DNA of 64,000 nt from Pseudomonadota bacterium (GCA_023423895.1 JAFAER010000227.1:1-64000); one strand, 5' to 3'; positions 26,017-37,180 are shown, numbered from the stretch's first letter. Numbers and translations are program-made. Notes: a model not told the origin generated them from the sequence alone.

Positions 26017-27147
26017 TCAGCGATCCGGAGTCCAGCAGCCGTAGTCGTAGCAGGGCTGATCTTGGTTCGGTCCGCACTGCGGCGGTCCGACCTGGTACAC
26101 CGCGATGCAGAAGTTTGCCGGGATGGCTCCGACGGATGCGGACGAACACCCGGCGCGGACTTCGGTGGCGAGCTTGACCGTCTCCGGACAGCTTCCACGG
26201 CTGCCCTGCGTGCACGGCGTTGCGGACTTCTTCGCGCAGTAGCGCTCGCTCGTGTACTTGCCCTTGATGCAAGCTCCGTCGTCACCGCAGTCGGTGTCCG
26301 ACCGGCACGGTGAGCAGAGCGAGCCGTCACCGACGCAACGGCCTGCACGCGGGAAGCAGACCTTCACGTCCTCCCCGACGTCGGCACACTGCGCGTCGCG
26401 GGCGCAGCTGACGGAAGACGAGCATTCCGGCGCGCAGAACCTCTTGCCGTCGAGATCATCGACGCAGTGCTGCGGAACGCCGTCGACCGGCGGGCAATCG
26501 AGATCGACCCGGCACGTCGAGCAGTACTCGCGTCGCAGACAGACGTTGTGGACCTCGCCAGTGCCATCCGCTTTCGCGTCCGCGAGGCGCGTACGCTGTT
26601 GACGGTTCACGTTTGGCGTCGTGTTGACGGTCTCGCATCCGAAACCAGCGCCACAGTTGCGATCCGTCTCGCAGTCGAAGCGTGTGCAGTAGGCGTTCGC
26701 GTCGGCCGGCGACGTGCCGTAGCAGTAGAAGCCCTGGTCCGCATCGCAATCGGGGTTCTCGATCCCACCGGTCGGATTGCACGGCGCGCCCCACTGCCCC
26801 TTCGCCGACTTGGTGACGAAGCTGCCGTCGTCGTTCAGAGCCTGATCCTGCTGGCAGAATGCCTCGCCGCCCGCTTCGGGCGCGATGCAGGTGTACCCGA
26901 ACGGACACGAGGTGCTCGGTTCCGAGTTCGACGAACAGACCTTCCGGCACTTCGTCTCACCGTTCAGCGGGAGGCACTTGTTGCCAGGCGCGCACCTGCT
27001 GTCGTCGCACGACGGGGCGAGGTCGGTCGCCTCGTTCGACGAGCACGCCGGCGTTGCGGCCGCAGTCAGGAGCGTGGCCACCATCGCGACGGCAAGACTG
27101 CGAAAGAGATCGTGGTCGCTCACGCGACGGAAGGTACGAGCCAGCAT
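26017..27147 (-). CDS. Cys-rich lipoprotein, unknown function
   Basis: A 376-residue exported protein with a signal segment ending TAAATPACSS, a lipobox-like site near Cys35. The mature protein has over 30 cysteines in short spaced pairs such as CDDSRCAPGNKC, CRSDTDCGDDGAC and CDADQGFYC, recalling the EGF-like or disulfide-knot modules of myxobacterial surface proteins. Probably extracellular and structural or adhesive (inference). It lies 81 bases downstream of the paralogous lipoprotein pair's first gene in map terms and is read toward it, so it may be the first gene of that unit. A (CGAGC)10 repeat lies 34-83 bases ahead of its start. Confidence 0.82.
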   Translation of the reverse strand: MLARTFRRVSDHDLFRSLAVAMVATLLTAAATPACSSNEATDLAPSCDDSRCAPGNKCLPLNGETKCRKVCSSNSEPSTSCPFGYTCIAPEAGGEAFCQQDQALNDDGSFVTKSAKGQWGAPCNPTGGIENPDCDADQGFYCYGTSPADANAYCTRFDCETDRNCGAGFGCETVNTTPNVNRQQRTRLADAKADGTGEVHNVCLRREYCSTCRVDLDCPPVDGVPQHCVDDLDGKRFCAPECSSSVSCARDAQCADVGEDVKVCFPRAGRCVGDGSLCSPCRSDTDCGDDGACIKGKYTSERYCAKKSATPCTQGSRGSCPETVKLATEVRAGCSSASVGAIPANFCIAVYQVGPPQCGPNQDQPCYDYGCWTPDR

Positions 27148-27180
27148 CTGAGGGAAGACTTCCAGGGAGGAGCTCGGGAT

Positions 27181-27230
27181 CGAGCCGAGCCGAGCCGAGC
27201 CGAGCCGAGCCGAGCCGAGCCGAGTCGAGC
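27181..27230. repeat. Pentanucleotide microsatellite (CGAGC)10
   Basis: Ten head-to-tail copies of CGAGC, with one T substitution in the ninth unit (CGAGT). It is in the divergent gap between the Cys-rich lipoprotein (start 27147) and the oxygenase gene (27321). A 5-base unit would shift promoter spacing by half a helical turn with each gain or loss, as in phase-variable promoters. Confidence 0.95.
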
Positions 27231-27320
27231 AAAGGGTGGGTGCCGCTCCACGATCGACGTCGAGGGCGAAAGGCGGCGATGTTCGTTAATGTCCGCTTCG
27301 GCGACGATTGATCGCCGAAT

Positions 27321-27959
27321 GTGCCGCGCGAGCGCGTAGACATCCTCGACGACGCTATGTGGCAGCTAGGACCGGCGTGGGACGACGAGATCGCGCTGAG
27401 CAAGACTTGGCGAGAGGCATGGCCCTTCCCACACCTCGTGTTCGACGACTTCGTGCGTCCTGAGCTCCTGCCAGAGCTCTGCGCGGCGATCGACGAAGAG
27501 CCTGTTCATCGCGCCGAGGCAGACATCTACTGCTTCGAGGCGTCCGCGCCCGAGCCCGAGACCGAAGAGATGAGGACGCTACGTGCCGGTTTCGCGAGCA
27601 TCCTCGCCCCGCCGCTCTCGCGCATCATCGGCAAGAGACTGTCGCGCGTGGACATGCGCGCATACGCGTACCGCGAGGGGCACTACCTGCTCCCGCACAC
27701 GGACCATCAGGACGCGGTCGGACGTTCCCTCGCCTACGCCTATTACCTTCCATCGCCAGAGCCGCCGGAAGGCGGTGAGCTCGAGCTCTTCCGTTGCGCG
27801 AGCGTGGACGGCGACCTCGTCGCGGTCGAGAGCGCGGTCCTGATCGCTCCGAAGGGGAACCGCCTCGTCGTCTTCGACGTGAGCGATGTCTCGCTGCACC
27901 AGGTACGCGAGGTCCTCCACGGCCTCAGACCGTCGCTCTCGGGATGGTTCTATCCATGA
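27321..27959 (+). CDS. 2-oxoglutarate/Fe(II)-dependent oxygenase
   Basis: A 212-residue double-stranded beta-helix dioxygenase. The iron triad is His126 and Asp128 (LLPHTDHQD) plus His193 (SLHQV); Arg203, ten residues after the last His, would bind 2-oxoglutarate. This matches prolyl-hydroxylase-like members that modify proteins, but the substrate is not known. The frame opens with GTG 27321; ATG 27357 (MWQLGPAW) is an alternative start and neither has a good ribosome site. The stop overlaps the next start by 4 bases, tying it to its companion. Confidence 0.85.
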   Translation: MPRERVDILDDAMWQLGPAWDDEIALSKTWREAWPFPHLVFDDFVRPELLPELCAAIDEEPVHRAEADIYCFEASAPEPETEEMRTLRAGFASILAPPLSRIIGKRLSRVDMRAYAYREGHYLLPHTDHQDAVGRSLAYAYYLPSPEPPEGGELELFRCASVDGDLVAVESAVLIAPKGNRLVVFDVSDVSLHQVREVLHGLRPSLSGWFYP

Positions 27960-28498
27960 GGGCGCGAGAACGTGAGGCGTGGGCCTCGACCCCGTTGCCG
28001 GCCGTCATCGTCCCGAACGCGGTGACAGCGGGTGTTGCCGGCAGCGTCCGCGAGAGGCTCGAGACGGCTGGGTATGCGCGCTACACGCTCCTCGATCGCG
28101 CGAGCTACGACGAAGCGGTCGCCGTCGACGAGCCGGCCGTCGTCGACGCGCTCGCCGCCATCGCGAGCGAGGTGACGGGCCGCTCGCTCGTCGCCGACCG
28201 GCCGCGCGTGCTCCGCTTCGGGCCCGGCGACTACTCGCTCGTTCGCCACGATCGCGTCCACGACGAACGCCCCGTCGAGCTCGTCCTCGATCTATCCGCT
28301 ACAAGCGTGCCCGGTGCCGAGGTCCACTATCGGCATCGTGGTCAGGTCTTCTTCACGTTTCCTTGCAGCCCGGGCGCCCTCGCGCTCGTCGAGCGCGGGC
28401 CGACGGTGTTGTGCAATCACACGTACCTGAGCAGGCGCCACGCGAACGCATCCGTCGTGCGGTTGCTCCTGCTCCTCCGCAACCGTCACGCCGGCTGA
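27956..28498 (+). CDS. Companion of the 2OG oxygenase, probable jelly-roll protein
   Basis: A 180-residue protein translated through an ATGA overlap with the oxygenase. The segment around residues 85-170 (LRFGPGDYSLVRHD, PGAEVHYRHRGQVFFTFP, CNHTYLSRR) looks like a small cupin or oxygenase fold with His98/Asp99 and His155 as possible metal ligands, but a canonical HxD spacing is missing. It may be a divergent oxygenase or a non-catalytic partner. No signal peptide is seen, so it is cytoplasmic. Confidence 0.75.
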   Translation: MRAREREAWASTPLPAVIVPNAVTAGVAGSVRERLETAGYARYTLLDRASYDEAVAVDEPAVVDALAAIASEVTGRSLVADRPRVLRFGPGDYSLVRHDRVHDERPVELVLDLSATSVPGAEVHYRHRGQVFFTFPCSPGALALVERGPTVLCNHTYLSRRHANASVVRLLLLLRNRHAG

Positions 28499-28506
28499 CT
28501 CGCGCC

Positions 28507-28529
28507 GCGCTCTTCCTGAGAGCGAGCGC
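28507..28529. terminator. Hairpin between convergent genes
   Basis: In the 31-base gap between the convergent companion gene (ends 28498) and the lipoprotein gene (ends 28530), GCGCTC (28507-28512) can pair with GAGCGC (28524-28529). An alternative 6-pair stem CGCTCT/AGAGCG with a 5-base loop uses 28508-28524. Either would work for both directions; there is no U-run. Confidence 0.45.
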
Positions 28530-29807
28530 TCAGTCCTTCTTCACGACCGAGAGCGTCTCGGCGACGCCGCGGAACTCGTCCAGAGTCTTCGCCTGACGCG
28601 TCGCCTTGACGAGGATCTCTGCGGTCTTCTCGCCGTCCTTCGGATCGAGACGTTCTGCGGCGAAGAAGAAGCCGCCCTTCGGCGTCGTCTTCCCGTGCCA
28701 CTCCGTCGGACGGCCGAAGAGCTTGCCCGGCGCCGTTGCGTCCGCCCCCTCCGGGATCTTCTTCCCACCGCCGGCGTCGGTCACGACCACGCTGATGCTC
28801 CCCGGATAGAGAGACAGCGGACGAAGCTTGTAGAGCCGCGCTCCGCCCGCAAATGGGATTGCGACGTAGTCCGCCGGCACCGTGATCGCGAGCTCGCCCT
28901 GCGGGACGTCGGCGAGCTTGCGTCTTCCCGGCGCGCGTTCGAGCTGGCGCGGCCCCGGCGCGAGCGTCGAGGAGATGCGTTCGGCGAGACGCGTACATCC
29001 GACGAGATCCGACCCGGTCGCGGTTCGAACCGTCTCACCGCGCACGTAGAAGCCGATCGATTCGAGCGTGCCGTCTTCCTGCGCGACGAGCAGCGCAAGC
29101 ACGAGCGCCGTGTCCTTGCCGGGAGGAGCGTTCGGCTGCCGTGGCCGCGCCGCGTAGGCGCGCAACTTCGTCGGACCGGGCCCGATCTCGACGGGGCTGA
29201 CCTCGAGCGGCTCTTCGCTCGGGAACGTTGCCTTCAAGAACTTGGGCGCCTCCACGTCGAGCGTGCCCGGCTTCGAGGGAGCGTCCGGCCCTGCCTCGTA
29301 CATGTCGGGATCGAGCTGGAACGTCTCGCGCGCGACGATCGCGAGCGAGAGCTTGTCCTTGTCCTTCTCCTTGTCTCGCTTCGAAGCAGGCTCGACGATG
29401 ATGCGCGACTCCTCCTCGAGAGGCGGCGCGTCCGCGAGCGGCGCTGGCACCTTCGCGCCGTCGGGAGCACGAACGGACAGCCGCCCGGCGAGCAGCTCCG
29501 TCGTCGGACCGTCGGACGCGGCTTTCGTGAGCGTGCCGCACTTGACCGAGCTTGCCTTCCCGATCACGAGCGGCTTCGCGGGAGCGCGGACGCCGGCCCC
29601 ACCGCGGCGGTCGCGGACGACGTTCGGTGACGCATCCGCCGGTGCTGCGATCGCCTGCTCCGGCGAGGGTCCTGCGGCGGACGCAGCGCTCGGCTTCCGA
29701 GCGGCACCGCCGCAAGCAACGGCCAAGGTCGACGCCACGACGAGGATGACGACGATACCGGGACGAACGCGCGAGCACGAGGATGACGACGACTGCGAGA
29801 AGAACAT
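28530..29807 (-). CDS. Lipoprotein of unknown function
   Basis: A 425-residue exported protein. The signal peptide (PGIVVILVVASTLAVACGG) ends in a lipobox with Cys near residue 34, followed by an Ala/Ser/Pro linker. A Lys/Glu/Asp run (KRDKEKDKDK) lies near residue 145. The rest is mixed alpha/beta with several VxV strands. Its C-terminal part (FFFAAERLDPKDGEKTAEILVKATRQAKTLDEFRGV) looks like a helical end domain. I recognise no family. The start chosen is ATG 29807 directly before the signal peptide. Confidence 0.8.
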   Translation of the reverse strand: MFFSQSSSSSCSRVRPGIVVILVVASTLAVACGGAARKPSAASAAGPSPEQAIAAPADASPNVVRDRRGGAGVRAPAKPLVIGKASSVKCGTLTKAASDGPTTELLAGRLSVRAPDGAKVPAPLADAPPLEEESRIIVEPASKRDKEKDKDKLSLAIVARETFQLDPDMYEAGPDAPSKPGTLDVEAPKFLKATFPSEEPLEVSPVEIGPGPTKLRAYAARPRQPNAPPGKDTALVLALLVAQEDGTLESIGFYVRGETVRTATGSDLVGCTRLAERISSTLAPGPRQLERAPGRRKLADVPQGELAITVPADYVAIPFAGGARLYKLRPLSLYPGSISVVVTDAGGGKKIPEGADATAPGKLFGRPTEWHGKTTPKGGFFFAAERLDPKDGEKTAEILVKATRQAKTLDEFRGVAETLSVVKKD

Positions 29808-30366
29808 CGACCTACGAAGATCTACGCTCGGTGCCGCAGTTGTCATCCAGTACGTGCGCAAGAGAGCTCGGCCAGAGAGAAAAGATGCGCGAGCTCGCGA
29901 CGTTGAACGAGCGCCGAGCAAGTCGCGACGGCGCGCGAGCTGGAGCGTGTGCTGGATGGTCAAGACGGAACGATGCCCCATCGCGGGAATAACGCGATGG
30001 TCGCGCTCGCATCCGCGCGCAGCGGACATATCGATGGTGCATGCCATCTCGTCCTCCGCCTCCTGCAGGTGGACAGCGAGCGGCCGCCGGCGACGCCCCC
30101 GTCGTTCGCCGCGTGCCCATCGCCATGTCCATCGCTCTCGAAGTCGTCGCCGAGCTCCGGGCCCGCGAACGAGAATCGGGCTGGCGCGCGGCTCGCGATG
30201 AGATGCGATCGACGCCGCAACGACCGCGACGCGAGCGCTGATCGACCAGCCGATCGTTCCGCCGCGACGCATCAAGGCGTGAACGGCGCCGCGATGTGTG
30301 AAGTACGCGATCGCAGAGCCGGACACGCCTCCGCGTCTACGCATGTGGACCCGATATCGGGCTCCC
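29808..30366. other. 559-base gap downstream of uvrB, no convincing gene
   Basis: This lies between the 3' end of uvrB and the start of the lipoprotein gene, both minus strand. The best candidate is a short plus-strand frame ending at 30241, whose last 38 residues begin MSIALEVVAELRARER; it has no ribosome site or recognised motif and I do not call it. The promoter of the lipoprotein gene should lie in the left part, but no clear -35/-10 pair is visible. Confidence 0.5.
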
Positions 30367-32544
<2,178 letters not shown>

Positions 32545-32621
32545 GGCGGCAGATCGGAGCCGGTCACCGTAGCGTCCCTCGCCGAAGTACCGCAAGCGGG
32601 AGCGGGCACGTGGCAGAGCCG

Positions 32622-32671
32622 TCACCTGTCAGGTGATAGTCAGGAAATGCGCGCGAGGTGACCCAGGTGAC
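32622..32671. promoter_or_regulatory. Palindromic operator with extra half-sites upstream of uvrB
   Basis: TCACCTG-T-CAGGTGA (32622-32636) is a perfect 7+7 inverted repeat. The half-site AGGTGA recurs in direct orientation at 32656 and 32665, giving four copies in 50 bases. It lies in the divergent gap between uvrB (start 32544) and the flavin oxidase gene (start 32768). It does not match the usual LexA boxes; a dimeric repressor of one or both genes is a reasonable reading. Confidence 0.6.
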
Positions 32672-32767
32672 GCGGGGCGCAGCGGATGAGATTACCAGCA
32701 GCCAGCTGCAGGCGATCTCGTCGTCGAGCCCTTAACGAACGCAGCCGTCTGCACGTAACGTACTCCG

Positions 32768-34282
32768 ATGCCCGCCCATCGGCCGCTCTCTCGCCGTGAC
32801 TTTCTCCGCGATCTGGGAGTCGCCGTCGGCCTCGGGTTCGCGAAGATCGGCGGCCTCTCCGGATGTGCAGCCGTCGACGTCGAGCCGACCGGCCCGGACT
32901 GGGACGCGCTCGCGCGGCTCGTTCCCGGGCGCGTGCTCCGTCCCGGCGCCGTCGACTTCGACGAGATCGCGACGCCCTGGAACCTCCGCTGGTCGAGCCG
33001 TCCTCGTCCTCAGGGGATCGTGCGCGCGGGCAGCCCGGAGGACGTCCGGACCGCGCTGCTCTGGGCACGCGACAACGGCGTACCGATCGTCGCGCGCTCC
33101 GGCGGACACTCGTATGCGGGTTATTCGACGACGACGGGCCTCGTGATCGACGTCTCGACGATGACGGGCATCCGCTACGACGAAGCGAGCGGAGGACGTG
33201 CGTTCGTGCAGGGTGGAGCTCGCAACGCGAACGTCTACCAGGCGCTCGGCGGCGTGAATCGTGTCATCACGCACGGGCGCTGCCTCGGCGTCGGCGTCGC
33301 CGGGCTCGTGCTCGGCGGAGGCGTAGGCTTCAACATGCGCCGCATCGGGCTCACCTGCGACCAGCTCGTGGAGACGGACATCGTCACCGCCGACGGTGAG
33401 ATCCTGACGTGCAACGCCACCCAGAACGAGGACCTGTTCTGGGCGGCGCGCGGCGCAGGTGGCGGCAACTTCGGCATCCACACGTCGTTCACGTTCCAGA
33501 CCCACGCCGCTCCGCGACTCTGCGTGTTCTCGCTCTCGTGGCGGACGCGCCATGAAGAGGTCCTGCGGGCGCTGCTCGACGTGCTCTACGCCGCTCCGAA
33601 CGAGCTCGGCGTGAAGGTCTCCGTCACGGCGAAACCCGTCGCTGGCTCCTCCACGCCGGAGCTCGCGGTGAACCTCCTCGGCCAGTGGGCCGGCACGAAG
33701 GCCGCCCTCGAGGAGCTCCTCGCGCCGGTCTTCGCCATTGCGCCGCCGGATGTGCAGCCGGGCAGCGATCTCGTCGAGGAAACCGACTACTGGGCAGGGC
33801 AGACGAAGCTCAGCGAGAGCGGCAGCCGTGAGCACGCGTACGAGCGGTCGCGCTACGTGATGAAGCCGCTCTCGGATGCGGCGATCGCCGTCATCTTCGC
33901 CCATCTCCGCGCGTGGCCGGTGACAGGCGTCCAGGCGATGTGGAAAGGGTTCCTCACGGGCGGCGTCGTTCGGGACGTTGCCCCCGATGCCACGGCGTTC
34001 GTCCACCGGCGCGACTGGCTTCTGTCGGGCACCGAGATCAACTGGCTCGCGAGCGACCCCACCGAACAAGTCCAGCGCTCCATGGCGTGGATGGACGGCT
34101 TCCACGCCGCGATGCGCCCGTACACCTCGGACGAGTGCTACCAGAACTTCATCGACGACGGCGAAGTGGGCTGGCAGCGCGCGTACTACGGCGCCAACCT
34201 GGAGCGGCTCGTCGCGATCAAGCGCAAATACGATCCGCGCAACGTCTTCCGATTCTCACAGAGCATCCCGCTCTCCATCTGA
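32768..34282 (+). CDS. Exported berberine-bridge-type FAD oxidase
   Basis: A 504-residue flavin oxidoreductase. The N-terminus carries a twin-arginine signal (SRRDFLRD) followed by a lipobox-like LSGC at Cys33, so it may be a Tat-exported lipoprotein. The FAD_binding_4 domain shows RSGGHSYAGYS with His114 and HGRCLGVGVAG with Cys172, the two residues that hold FAD bicovalently in this family, and the BBE tail YYGANLERLVAIKRKYDPRNVF. Relatives oxidise sugars or alcohols with oxygen; the substrate here is unknown. It is divergent from uvrB across the palindromic operator. Confidence 0.92.
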   Translation: MPAHRPLSRRDFLRDLGVAVGLGFAKIGGLSGCAAVDVEPTGPDWDALARLVPGRVLRPGAVDFDEIATPWNLRWSSRPRPQGIVRAGSPEDVRTALLWARDNGVPIVARSGGHSYAGYSTTTGLVIDVSTMTGIRYDEASGGRAFVQGGARNANVYQALGGVNRVITHGRCLGVGVAGLVLGGGVGFNMRRIGLTCDQLVETDIVTADGEILTCNATQNEDLFWAARGAGGGNFGIHTSFTFQTHAAPRLCVFSLSWRTRHEEVLRALLDVLYAAPNELGVKVSVTAKPVAGSSTPELAVNLLGQWAGTKAALEELLAPVFAIAPPDVQPGSDLVEETDYWAGQTKLSESGSREHAYERSRYVMKPLSDAAIAVIFAHLRAWPVTGVQAMWKGFLTGGVVRDVAPDATAFVHRRDWLLSGTEINWLASDPTEQVQRSMAWMDGFHAAMRPYTSDECYQNFIDDGEVGWQRAYYGANLERLVAIKRKYDPRNVFRFSQSIPLSI

Positions 34283-34302
34283 CCCCGTGCCCGTGCCCCG
34301 CG

Positions 34303-34320
34303 GCTTCGCAGGGCCGAAGC
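34303..34320 (+). terminator. Weak hairpin after the oxidase gene
   Basis: GCTTCG (34303-34308) and CGAAGC (34315-34320) can form a 6-pair stem with a 6-base loop, 20 bases after the oxidase stop and before the convergent debranching-enzyme gene ending at 34391. There is no T-run, so it is a tentative terminator. Confidence 0.35.
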
Positions 34321-34390
34321 ATGCACTGCACACCTCGCTCTTGCTCGAGGTCGTGCGTACGCCATCGGGCGTCGCGAACGAGCGGCGCGG

Positions 34391-36556
34391 TCACCGCGGC
34401 CACTCGTCGGAGAAGACGACGCGGAGGCCGCCCCGCATGGCGAGGACGTCGACGACCGTCCGCTCGTCGACACGCTGGTAGAGGACATCCGCTTCGCCAC
34501 CGCCCACCTCGAGCCGCTCGATGCGAGCCCAGTCGAGCCAGGGCGGCAACCGCGGGCGGATGATCGACAGCTCGCGCGCGCAACCGTCGAGCGAGATCCC
34601 GAGCATGGCCTGCAAGATCATGCTCCACGACGCCGCCGCCCACGCCTGCGGGCTGCATGCGACCGGGTAGCGGACAGGCACGTCGAACGCGCTCCGGGCG
34701 TAGCCGGCGAACAGCTCCGGCATGCGGCCGGACGGGAAGTGCTTCGCAGCATCGTAGAGCCCCGTGCTCAGCCGCAGGAGCTGATCCTCGGCGCCGTAGC
34801 GCTTCAAGCCGAAGGCGGTCAGCGCATTGTCGTGCGGCCACACCGTCCCGACGTGATAGCCGATGGGGTTGTAGCGCACCTCGCGCGTCGAGAGTGTCCG
34901 AACACCCCAGCCCGAGAAGAGGTCCTCCGCCAGCAAGCGATCGGCAACGAGCTGCGCGTGCTCCGGCGTGGCGATACCACCGAACAGCGCGTGCCCAGCA
35001 TTCGACGAGACGACGCCGACGCGTCGTTTCTGACCATCGAGCGCGAGACAGTAGAAGCCCTCTTCCGGCATCCAGAAGGCCTCGACGAAGCGGTCGCGCA
35101 GCGCCGCTGCCTCGGCCTCGAGCGCCTGCGCGCGAACGGCATCGCCGAGCGCACGAAAGAGCACAGCGGCATGCAGCTTCGCGGCGTGGACGTAGGCCTG
35201 CACCTCGACGAGCGCGATCGGCGGCTCCGCGAGCGAGCCGTCCGCATGGACGATGCCGTCCCATGAGTCTTTCCATCCCTGGTTGACGAGGCCTCCCGTC
35301 GTGCGCGCCCGGTACTCGACGAACCCGTCACCGTCGATGTCGCCGTACGACGCGATCCATTCGAGGGCACGATCGAGGTTCGGGCGGAGCGTCCGAACGA
35401 GCGCCAGATCGTTGGTCGCACGGAAATACTCGCCGAGAAGGATGATCCAGAGCGGGGTCGAATCGACGCTGCCGTAATACGGGGCGAACGGGACGAGCCC
35501 GATGTTGGCGAGCTCGCCGCGTCGCATCTCGTGGAGGATCTTCCCGGGCTCCTCATCGCGGGTGGGATCGTCGCGTGTCCCCTGCCCGCGCGCGAGCAGC
35601 ATCAACGTGTGCTTCGCGAGCGCGGGAGATATCCAGAGATGCTCGAGCGCCGTGATGATGCTGTCGCGACCGAACAGCGCTGCGTACCAGGGGATGCCCG
35701 CCGCCACGAACAGCGCGTCGTCGTCGCCGCTGGCGAGCATCTGCAGGTCCGTCCGCGCTTGGGTCAGGATTGCGTCGAACTGCGTGTTGCTCGTGCGGAT
35801 GGCGACCTCGCCTCCGAGCACGACCCTGCCGTTGCTCCGTGGGGTCGACGCTTGCGGAGCCAAGCCGACGGTGACGTCGATGGCGATCCGCTGCGCCGTC
35901 CGATCCGACAGCTCGACGCGGTACTCGGCGGTGCCATCGGCGAGGCTCGCCGGCGGAGGGTCGAAGGAGACCTGTGTCGTCCGCGTTATGCCGTCTCGGC
36001 CGTCGTAACGGAACGTCACGGCCGACGCCCCATACTCCGCGCGCACCACTCGCGGTCCGACGCTTTCGGTGACGAACCCACGGACGTCGAAGATGTCGGC
36101 GAAGTCGGCCCCGATGCGGATCGCGACCGTGAGCGTGAGCGGAAACGAGTTGAAGCTCTGGAACACGAGCGACTCCGAGAGGCGGAGCGCACGGGCGATG
36201 CGGTAGCGTCGGATCTGGATCGACTGTTCGGCGATCTTGCGCCCGTCCTCGGTGACGAGGTTCGGGTTCGTGAGCACATACGACGCGAGATACGGCCAGC
36301 GACCGGACGAGAGCAGCACCGTCGGGTAGAGGCCCTGGACCTTCAGGTCGTACGCGCTCAAGAACCGCGTGTCGCCGTGATAGAGGCCGAACCCGTTCGT
36401 GCTGTCCAGCGGTACGTTGCCCTCCAGATCCGCGAGCATGAACAGATCGCGTTCCTTGACGAGCGTCGTGTGGCGGATGTCTTGCGCCGCGGGCGGGGCG
36501 TCCACGGCGATGGTCGCCGGCTCTTCTCTTTCGAGCTGACGTGGTGACGTGGCCAT
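34391..36556 (-). CDS. Glycogen-debranching-type amylo-alpha-1,6-glucosidase
   Basis: A 721-residue cytoplasmic enzyme. The N-terminal GDE_N_bis domain shows VKERDLFMLADLEGNVP and GLYHGDTRFLSAYDL; the C-terminal six-hairpin (alpha/alpha)6 domain has PWYAALFGRDSIITAL, EFRATND-like segments and LVNQGWKDSWDGI, with acidic residues typical of glycoside hydrolases removing alpha-1,6 branches or trehalose-like groups. The exact substrate is uncertain. ATG 36556 is 6 bases after the receiver gene's stop, so the two form one unit. Confidence 0.9.
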   Translation of the reverse strand: MATSPRQLEREEPATIAVDAPPAAQDIRHTTLVKERDLFMLADLEGNVPLDSTNGFGLYHGDTRFLSAYDLKVQGLYPTVLLSSGRWPYLASYVLTNPNLVTEDGRKIAEQSIQIRRYRIARALRLSESLVFQSFNSFPLTLTVAIRIGADFADIFDVRGFVTESVGPRVVRAEYGASAVTFRYDGRDGITRTTQVSFDPPPASLADGTAEYRVELSDRTAQRIAIDVTVGLAPQASTPRSNGRVVLGGEVAIRTSNTQFDAILTQARTDLQMLASGDDDALFVAAGIPWYAALFGRDSIITALEHLWISPALAKHTLMLLARGQGTRDDPTRDEEPGKILHEMRRGELANIGLVPFAPYYGSVDSTPLWIILLGEYFRATNDLALVRTLRPNLDRALEWIASYGDIDGDGFVEYRARTTGGLVNQGWKDSWDGIVHADGSLAEPPIALVEVQAYVHAAKLHAAVLFRALGDAVRAQALEAEAAALRDRFVEAFWMPEEGFYCLALDGQKRRVGVVSSNAGHALFGGIATPEHAQLVADRLLAEDLFSGWGVRTLSTREVRYNPIGYHVGTVWPHDNALTAFGLKRYGAEDQLLRLSTGLYDAAKHFPSGRMPELFAGYARSAFDVPVRYPVACSPQAWAAASWSMILQAMLGISLDGCARELSIIRPRLPPWLDWARIERLEVGGGEADVLYQRVDERTVVDVLAMRGGLRVVFSDEWPR

Positions 36557-36562
36557 GACGCG

Positions 36563-36973
36563 TCACCGTTCGTCCCCTCGAAGGTGGACCGAGACCGCCT
36601 CGAGCAGGCCCGTGATGTCGAAAGGCTTGCGGAAGATCTGTTTCACCTGGGCCGACCGCGGCAGCGCCTTCAGCACGGCTGGGCGGTCGACGTACGCAGA
36701 CACGAGGATCACGGGCACCTCGGACGTCGTCGGTTCGCTTGCGAGCTCTTCCAAGACTGCGATGCCGTCCTTGCGAGGCATCATGAGGTCGAGAATGACG
36801 AGGTCGGCGTGCTCGCGCGCGATCGTCTGGACGGCGTCTTCGCCGTCCGGGAGGCCGATGACGTGATACCCCTCGGAGCCCAGAAGGAAGACCTCGAGCT
36901 CGCGCGTCTCGTCGTCGTCTTCGACGACCACGAGCGTCTTCCGTCCTGGAACGTATGCTTCGACCTCGGCCAT
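36563..36973 (-). CDS. Single-domain response regulator (receiver)
   Basis: A 136-residue CheY-like receiver. The acidic pocket is EDDD near 18-21, the phosphorylated Asp is Asp62 (LDLMMP), with Ser92 and Lys116 (FRKPFD) completing the site. No output domain is present. It would relay phosphate to or from an unlinked kinase. It lies directly upstream of the debranching enzyme gene with a 6-base gap, so the pair may be co-expressed; a metabolic enzyme linked to a receiver is uncommon. Confidence 0.93.
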   Translation of the reverse strand: MAEVEAYVPGRKTLVVVEDDDETRELEVFLLGSEGYHVIGLPDGEDAVQTIAREHADLVILDLMMPRKDGIAVLEELASEPTTSEVPVILVSAYVDRPAVLKALPRSAQVKQIFRKPFDITGLLEAVSVHLRGDER

Positions 36974-37180
36974 CGATCGCCACCTGCTCGTCGGCTGTCC
37001 ACGTCGTGCGCTCGCCGGGATTCAAGATCCGAACCGGCTTCCGAGCGCGAGCGACCCGATGGCGTAGGAGCAGCGGCAGGAGGTCCGACCGCACTGCCGC
37101 GCGCGTTCCCGCCACGGAGGAGACGTTCCATCCTCCTGTCCCCTCCTGTCCCCGCGCGACGTGCGCGTGCGGCGAATCGT

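Noticed and set aside
30041..30241. Short plus-strand frame of 66 codons downstream of uvrB
   Set aside because: No ribosome site, no motif, and composition typical of GC shadows; a 38-codon tail looks slightly gene-like but is too weak to call.
32622..32636. Lux-box or LexA-box reading of the uvrB palindrome
   Set aside because: The half-sites are one base apart; a lux box needs about 10 intervening bases and the LexA consensus does not fit.
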